9,208 bases of DNA, taken from Patescibacteria group bacterium. Lineage in GTDB: Bacteria; Patescibacteriota; Minisyncoccia; Phycocordibacterales; Phycocordibacteraceae. The stretch covers positions 1 to 9,208 of the forward strand of contig JAHJZL010000045.1 in NCBI GenBank assembly GCA_018826405.1. The letters run 5' to 3'. Both the position numbers and the translations under genes were made by a program. Within the stretch, counting starts at the first letter, position 1; every line of letters begins with the position of its first letter. Shown here one piece after another: positions 5,760 through 9,208 of the stretch. The notes under the pieces are model-generated. The model was not told the DNA's origin. It saw only the letters and a list, made by a program, of their open reading frames with translations, and did not search any database.

Positions 5760-5760
5760 A

Positions 5761-6144
5761 TTAATCAGTTATTGTAAGGCGCTTCATGCGCTCCTTGCGA
5801 AGCTTGTTGCGAGGAATCATACCGTCAACAGCCTTGCGAAGTGCTTCTCCAACACCCTTGCGCTCAAGCAAGCGAGCAAGTGGAGTGATGCGAAGACCTC
5901 CTGGGTATCCGGTGTAGTGTGTGTAGTCCTTTCCTGCAATGCGCTTCTCGCTCATGACAAGCTTTGACGCGTTAACAATTTCAACTTCAGCAGCAACAAC
6001 TTCGTTCTGCATGTATGTTGCAGACTTCTTTCCAAGAAGGATTGACGCAGCCTCGCTCGCTACACGTCCAAGAGACTGCCCTGCAGCGTCTACGGTGTAG
6101 TGTGTGCGATCTCCTTTTTGAATTTTAGTAGTAGTCATAGTCAT
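5761..6144 (-). CDS. rplM: Large ribosomal subunit protein uL13
   Basis: L13 is an early-assembling 50S protein. The product is 127 residues from ATG 6144, shorter than the usual 140 or so because the C-terminal tail after KRLTITD is missing. Recognisable parts are HYTVDAAGQSLGRVAS (15-30), the IVNASKLVMS strand (56-65), YTHYTGYPGGL (74-84) and the basic PRNKLRKERMKRL near the end. A longer open frame extends to 6297, but that part overlaps rplQ and has no L13 similarity. A second ATG at 6138 is also possible. The start at 6144 lies 4 nt after the rplQ stop, suggesting coupled translation. rplM and rpsI form the usual pair. Confidence 0.95.
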   Translation of the reverse strand: MTMTTTKIQKGDRTHYTVDAAGQSLGRVASEAASILLGKKSATYMQNEVVAAEVEIVNASKLVMSEKRIAGKDYTHYTGYPGGLRITPLARLLERKGVGEALRKAVDGMIPRNKLRKERMKRLTITD

Positions 6145-6148
6145 GATG

Positions 6149-6505
6149 CTAGGCAACGAAGGCAATGTACGCCTGCTTGCGGCCGTCAGTCGCTGTTGCA
6201 GAGCGCTTGATGATGCGAGTATATCCTCCAGGACGCTCAACATAGCGAGGTGCGATAGCTGCAAAAAGCTTTGCTGTAGCCTCGTCATCGTTTCCAAGAC
6301 GTGCAGCTACAAGGCGGCGATTTGCAACTGAATCAACACGAGCGTGTGAGACAAGCTTCTCAATAATAGGGCGAAGCTCCTTAGCTTTTGCCTCAGTTGT
6401 TGAGATACGCTCGTGGATAATAAGAGACCGCATCAAAGAACGCATGAGCGCAGTGCGCTGGTCATGCGGACGTCCAAACGAGCGGCCTTTGTGGTGATGA
6501 CGCAT
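6149..6505 (-). CDS. rplQ: Large ribosomal subunit protein bL17
   Basis: L17 is a bacterial 50S protein near the peptide exit tunnel. The 118-residue product begins MRHHHKGRSFGRPHDQRTAL and contains SLIIHERISTTEAKAKELRP (27-46) and the C-terminal PRYVERPGGYTRIIKR (86-101), all typical. Length is normal. It follows rpoA after 38 nt, the standard order in bacteria. No Shine-Dalgarno precedes ATG 6505. Confidence 0.98.
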   Translation of the reverse strand: MRHHHKGRSFGRPHDQRTALMRSLMRSLIIHERISTTEAKAKELRPIIEKLVSHARVDSVANRRLVAARLGNDDEATAKLFAAIAPRYVERPGGYTRIIKRSATATDGRKQAYIAFVA

Positions 6506-6543
6506 AATACTTGTTTTAACACGAATTTCTATCCGCGTCCAAA

Positions 6544-7500
6544 TTACTCGCCCTTGAGCTCTAACCCGAGCGCATCAAGTGCTTCTGTTATTTCTGTAAC
6601 GGCCTTGTCTCCAATGCCATCAAGATCCTTAAGGGCTGAAGGGGTCTTTTTAACAAGACCTGCAACAGACTTAATCCCCGCCTCGTCTAGTGCTGAAGTA
6701 ACTCGTGCACCAAGCTCAAGCTCCTCAATCTTTACCTTTGCAGGGTCCTTTCCTTCTGATTTTTCTCCAAGCATAACTGGGTCAGCAGCTACCTTTGCAG
6801 AAGCAACTGGCTCTTCCTGGAATCCAACGATTGCAGAAAGCTGGTGGATCATAACTTCAACAGAGCGCTCAAGTGCCTCACGAGGACTAATGGTTCCATT
6901 AGTCTCAATAAGAATGCGGAGACGATTGAAATCAGTACGATCTCCAACGCGCATGTTCTCTACTTCGTAGTTAACACGACGAATTGGTGTAAATGTTGCG
7001 TCAAGCGCAATAGTGCCAATATCAACCTTGTCTTTAGTTAGAGCTTCGCGAGGTACGTATCCAAGACCGCGCTCAATAGTAGCTTCAAGTTCAAAGCTGA
7101 TCTTGCCTGAAATATCTGCAATGTGCATATCAGGGTTTGCAATCTCAACCTGACTTGGAAGCTTAAAGTCCGCAGCAGTAACCTGCTTTGGTCCCTTAAC
7201 AGATAGTGAAATTGTCTGTGGCTCGTCTCCGTGAAGTGCAAAATGCACGCGCTTAAGGTTAAGGAGAATCTCCATAACAGACTCGCGTACGCCTTCAATA
7301 GTAGCGAACTCATGTGATACACCTTCAATGCGAACTGCAGTAACAGATGCGCCAGGAAGTGAAGCGTGAATAATACGGCGAAGAGAGTTGCCGAGTGTGT
7401 GTCCGTACCCTGGGTACAGAGAATCAATTTCGTAAACGCCAAGCACGCCTTCTTCTGAAACAACGCGGGGCTTTGACGGAAGTGTAATGTGGTATTCCAT
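6544..7500 (-). CDS. rpoA: DNA-directed RNA polymerase subunit alpha
   Basis: Alpha dimerises to nucleate assembly of RNA polymerase, and its C-terminal domain touches upstream promoter DNA and regulators. The 318-residue product has the N-terminal dimerisation and assembly domain (about 1-228), including PGYGHTLGNSLRRI (30-43) and VNYEVENMRVG with TDFNRLRILIETNGT (176-203). A linker (about 230-255) leads to the helix-hairpin-helix C-terminal domain (257-318; DGIGDKAVTEI at 294-304). By eye alignment with E. coli, Arg265 is kept as Arg266, while Asn268 is Ser269. Length is slightly short of the usual 325-330. It sits between rpsD and rplQ, the conserved order. There is no Shine-Dalgarno before ATG 7500. 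Confidence 0.98.
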   Translation of the reverse strand: MEYHITLPSKPRVVSEEGVLGVYEIDSLYPGYGHTLGNSLRRIIHASLPGASVTAVRIEGVSHEFATIEGVRESVMEILLNLKRVHFALHGDEPQTISLSVKGPKQVTAADFKLPSQVEIANPDMHIADISGKISFELEATIERGLGYVPREALTKDKVDIGTIALDATFTPIRRVNYEVENMRVGDRTDFNRLRILIETNGTISPREALERSVEVMIHQLSAIVGFQEEPVASAKVAADPVMLGEKSEGKDPAKVKIEELELGARVTSALDEAGIKSVAGLVKKTPSALKDLDGIGDKAVTEITEALDALGLELKGE

Positions 7501-7531
7501 AACTCAATCAGTTAACCAACGGGTAAATAAA

Positions 7532-8146
7532 CTAGCGACTGTAGAACGAAAGCACGGCAACCAAGTCCCCTGCAGGGCTTGCTGACTCTGCAGTTGGAAG
7601 CTCCTGGATACCTCCCTCCATGGTCTTTGGATTCCATGAAAGCCAAGACGCAAGAGTTGGGCGCTCCATAAACTTCTCTGCAAAGTTCTCAAACAAGAGC
7701 GCGCTCTTAGAACCCTCACGAATGGCAATGCGGTCTCCAATCTTCATGGCACGTGATGGGATCGTTGTCTTCACACCGTTCACTGTAATGTGCCCGTGTG
7801 ATGCCATCTGGCGAGCTGCACGACGGGTAGGCGCCAAAGTGAGGCGATAGAGAACATTGTCTAGACGCATTTCAAGAAGACGATGCAACACATCTGCAGG
7901 AGCCTGTCCGTGTGTTGAGTTTGCTGTTGCAACGTAGTTTGAGAACTGGCGCTCAGACAGACCATAAGTCATACGTACTTTCTGCTTCTCAAGAAGCTGC
8001 TTTCCGTACTCAGTCTGTCCTCCGCGACGTCCACGCTTTGTGCGAGACGCGCGCTCCTCTGCAAGAGCAAACTTCTGAGTCTGTGTTTTCTCAAACACAG
8101 AGGCTCCGAGTCTTTTTGCAATTTTGTACTTAGGTCCGATTTTCAT
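7532..8146 (-). CDS. rpsD: Small ribosomal subunit protein uS4 (zinc-free form)
   Basis: S4 nucleates assembly of the 30S body by binding 16S rRNA, and in some bacteria represses its own operon. The 204-residue product has the basic N-terminal region, with KRGRRGGQTEYGKQLLEKQKVR (about 37-58) and YGLSERQF. The S4 RNA-binding domain is at about 94-157 (RLDNVLYRL, HGHITVNG, SRAMKIGD), and the typical C-terminal end is LSFYSR. There is no cysteine at all, so it is the zinc-free type. Length is normal. It lies 18 nt after rpsK and 31 nt before rpoA. Confidence 0.98.
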   Translation of the reverse strand: MKIGPKYKIAKRLGASVFEKTQTQKFALAEERASRTKRGRRGGQTEYGKQLLEKQKVRMTYGLSERQFSNYVATANSTHGQAPADVLHRLLEMRLDNVLYRLTLAPTRRAARQMASHGHITVNGVKTTIPSRAMKIGDRIAIREGSKSALLFENFAEKFMERPTLASWLSWNPKTMEGGIQELPTAESASPAGDLVAVLSFYSR

Positions 8147-8164
8147 AGATAAGAGTGAGAGAAA

Positions 8165-8599
8165 CTATACGCGACGAGGCTTAGGCGCTCGTGGTCCGTT
8201 ATGTGCTACAGGAGTTGCATCCTTAATTGAGCGAATGGCAATTCCTTTTCCAGCAAAAGCACGAAGTGTTGACTCGCGTCCAGCACCAATTCCGCGGATA
8301 ATAACTGATGCTTCCTTTACGCCAATAAACATGGCCTTCTCTCCAAGAAGCTCACCAACCTTAGCGGCTGCGTATGGAGTTGACTTGCGAGCTCCTGAGA
8401 ATCCAAGCGCTCCTGCAGAAGAAGACATAATTGCATTACCCTTTTCGTCTGTAAGCACTGCCTTAGTGTTGTTGAATGTTGCCTCAACGTGAAGTACACC
8501 ACGCTCAAGACGCTTTTTAACAGCTTTAGAGAGCGCGCGTTCTTTGCGTCCCTGATCGAGGCCTTTGCCTGATTTTTTGATGATTCGTTTCTTACCCAT
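8165..8599 (-). CDS. rpsK: Small ribosomal subunit protein uS11
   Basis: S11 sits on the 30S platform next to the E site. The 144-residue product has a basic N-terminal extension (1-33), then HVEATFNNTKAVLTDEKGN and SSAGALGFSGARKSTPYAA. The conserved C-terminal part is IRGIGAGREST followed by IKDATPVAHNGPRAPKPRRV. The usual GPGPGRES loop reads GIGAGRES here. Length is slightly above the usual 125-130 because of the N-terminus. It starts 31 nt after the rpsM stop, with no Shine-Dalgarno. Confidence 0.98.
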   Translation of the reverse strand: MGKKRIIKKSGKGLDQGRKERALSKAVKKRLERGVLHVEATFNNTKAVLTDEKGNAIMSSSAGALGFSGARKSTPYAAAKVGELLGEKAMFIGVKEASVIIRGIGAGRESTLRAFAGKGIAIRSIKDATPVAHNGPRAPKPRRV

Positions 8600-8630
8600 A
8601 GGAAATACTTGTAGCAGCCAGAATTAAGGA

Positions 8631-9011
8631 TTATGTCTTCTCGAGAGAACGGCGACCAGAACCCATAGTCTTACGGGTGTTTCCGCGCACAGTGCGGGAG
8701 TTTGTTTTTGTGCGCTGAGAGCGAACAGGAAGTCTGCGCTCATGTCGGATACCACGCTCAGAACGGATATCCTTAAGACGCTTGATGTTCTGCCCAATCT
8801 CACGGCGAAGCTCTCCCTCAATGGTGTATCCCTCAGCAAGTACACGAATCTTCTGCTCCTCCTCAGCAGAGATGTCTGTACCCTTTCGGACAGGGTCAAT
8901 GCCAGCCTCCTTAAGGATCTTAAGGGCTCGTGTTGGACCGATACCATAGATAAGCGGCAGCGAGTACGCAAGCTGCTTGTCGTCAGGAAGTGTTACTCCG
9001 GCAATACGCAT
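8631..9011 (-). CDS. rpsM: Small ribosomal subunit protein uS13
   Basis: S13 is in the 30S head, forms a bridge to the 50S and contacts P-site tRNA. The 126-residue product begins MRIAGVTLPDDKQLAYSL and has the helix-turn element YGIGPTRALKIL (22-33). A central RREIGQNIKRLKDI is followed by the C-terminal signature RHERRLPVRSQRTKTNSRTVRG, with Ser where most have Gly in VRGQ. The basic tail ends RRSLEKT. Length is typical. It begins 31 nt after rpmJ, the standard order. Confidence 0.98.
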   Translation of the reverse strand: MRIAGVTLPDDKQLAYSLPLIYGIGPTRALKILKEAGIDPVRKGTDISAEEEQKIRVLAEGYTIEGELRREIGQNIKRLKDIRSERGIRHERRLPVRSQRTKTNSRTVRGNTRKTMGSGRRSLEKT

Positions 9012-9042
9012 AGGATTCTAAATAAGTAGTAAAATAAGAGCA

Positions 9043-9159
9043 CTAGCCCTGGCGAGCCTTGCGACGAGGATTGCGCTTGTTAATACGGTACAAACGTCCG
9101 CGACGACGGACGAGAATATCACCAGGCTGTTGCTTTTTAATTGATGCGCGTACTTTCAT
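9043..9159 (-). CDS. rpmJ: Large ribosomal subunit protein bL36 (zinc-free form)
   Basis: L36 is the smallest 50S protein. The 38-codon frame starts MKVRASIKKQQPGDILVRRR and ends NKRNPRRKARQG, the family's invariant C-terminus. Canonical L36 binds zinc through three Cys and one His. Here the first two Cys positions are Gln11 and Asp14, there is no Cys or His anywhere, and the His position near the end is Arg33. This is therefore the zinc-free variant. It lies immediately before rpsM, the expected order. A promoter-like pair ends 6 nt before ATG 9159, and no Shine-Dalgarno is visible. Confidence 0.95.
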   Translation of the reverse strand: MKVRASIKKQQPGDILVRRRGRLYRINKRNPRRKARQG

Positions 9160-9165
9160 TTGATT

Positions 9166-9193
9166 TGTATAGATAGCCCACTCATGTGAACAA
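9166..9193 (-). promoter_or_regulatory. Candidate promoter before rpmJ
   Basis: On the minus strand TTGTTC (9193-9188) and TATACA (9171-9166) are 16 bp apart. The -10 box ends 6 nt before the rpmJ start, the same distance as at the DUF1295 gene, so the message would be leaderless. The -35 match is only partial. The rest of the right edge (9160-9208) shows no gene I can recognise; in particular I see no infA end. Confidence 0.4.
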
Positions 9194-9208
9194 TTGCCGT
9201 AAGCTGCC

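Noticed and set aside
6145..6297. N-terminal extension of rplM to an ATG at 6297.
   Set aside because: The extra 51 codons lie within rplQ in another frame and have no L13 similarity; L13 similarity begins around 6115.
9160..9208. End of infA or another gene upstream of rpmJ.
   Set aside because: One frame stays open and another ends with a TGA overlapping the rpmJ start, but neither resembles the C-terminus of IF-1 or another neighbour of rpmJ; 49 bases are too few to decide.
1..9208. CRISPR arrays, tRNA or rRNA genes, insertion sequences, attachment sites.
   Set aside because: I found no regularly spaced repeats, no cloverleaf or rRNA motif, no transposase and no terminal inverted repeats around the dnaK-dnaJ cassette.

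Overview
The window looks like a chromosomal piece of a bacterium with a streamlined genome, most likely a Candidatus Patescibacteria (CPR, Parcubacteria-like) lineage. The grounds are a cysteine-free L36, a zinc-free S4, a short L13, tight packing and almost no Shine-Dalgarno sequences. The lineage is inferred from these traits, not established. Every gene I can support lies on the minus strand, so transcription runs from right to left.

From the right edge to about 5320 is the distal part of the ribosomal protein/RNA polymerase alpha operon: rpmJ, rpsM, rpsK, rpsD, rpoA, rplQ, rplM, rpsI. Gaps are 1 to 38 nt, and the block ends at a strong hairpin-plus-T-run terminator (5318-5349). From 5295 to 3913 come a DUF1295 / steroid 5-alpha-reductase-like membrane protein and grpE, followed by dnaK (3798-1900). 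dnaJ (1194-124) closes the grpE-dnaK-dnaJ chaperone set. These proteins form the Hsp70 cycle: DnaJ delivers substrate and stimulates ATP hydrolysis, DnaK holds the substrate, and GrpE exchanges nucleotide. I see no hrcA gene and no CIRCE operator.

The stretch between dnaK and dnaJ (about 1866 to 1212) is the odd part. It holds a single unrecognised gene for a secreted, eight-cysteine protein. That gene has its own near-consensus promoter (TTGACT, 17 bp, TATTAT), a leader hairpin, a real Shine-Dalgarno sequence and a terminator with a UCCG loop, and the rows I counted are more G+C-rich than dnaK. It reads as a self-contained 'moron-like' cassette set into a conserved chaperone locus.

Expression signals elsewhere follow another pattern. 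Promoter-like boxes before rpmJ, the DUF1295 gene, grpE and dnaJ sit only 6-9 nt from the start codon, which predicts leaderless or nearly leaderless mRNAs. Two of them, each just after a terminator, share the extended -10 string TGnTATACTACG. Other notable details are a perfect 24-bp tandem duplication carrying the end of grpE with its stop codon, and a hairpin plus a partial small hydrophobic reading frame at the left edge.
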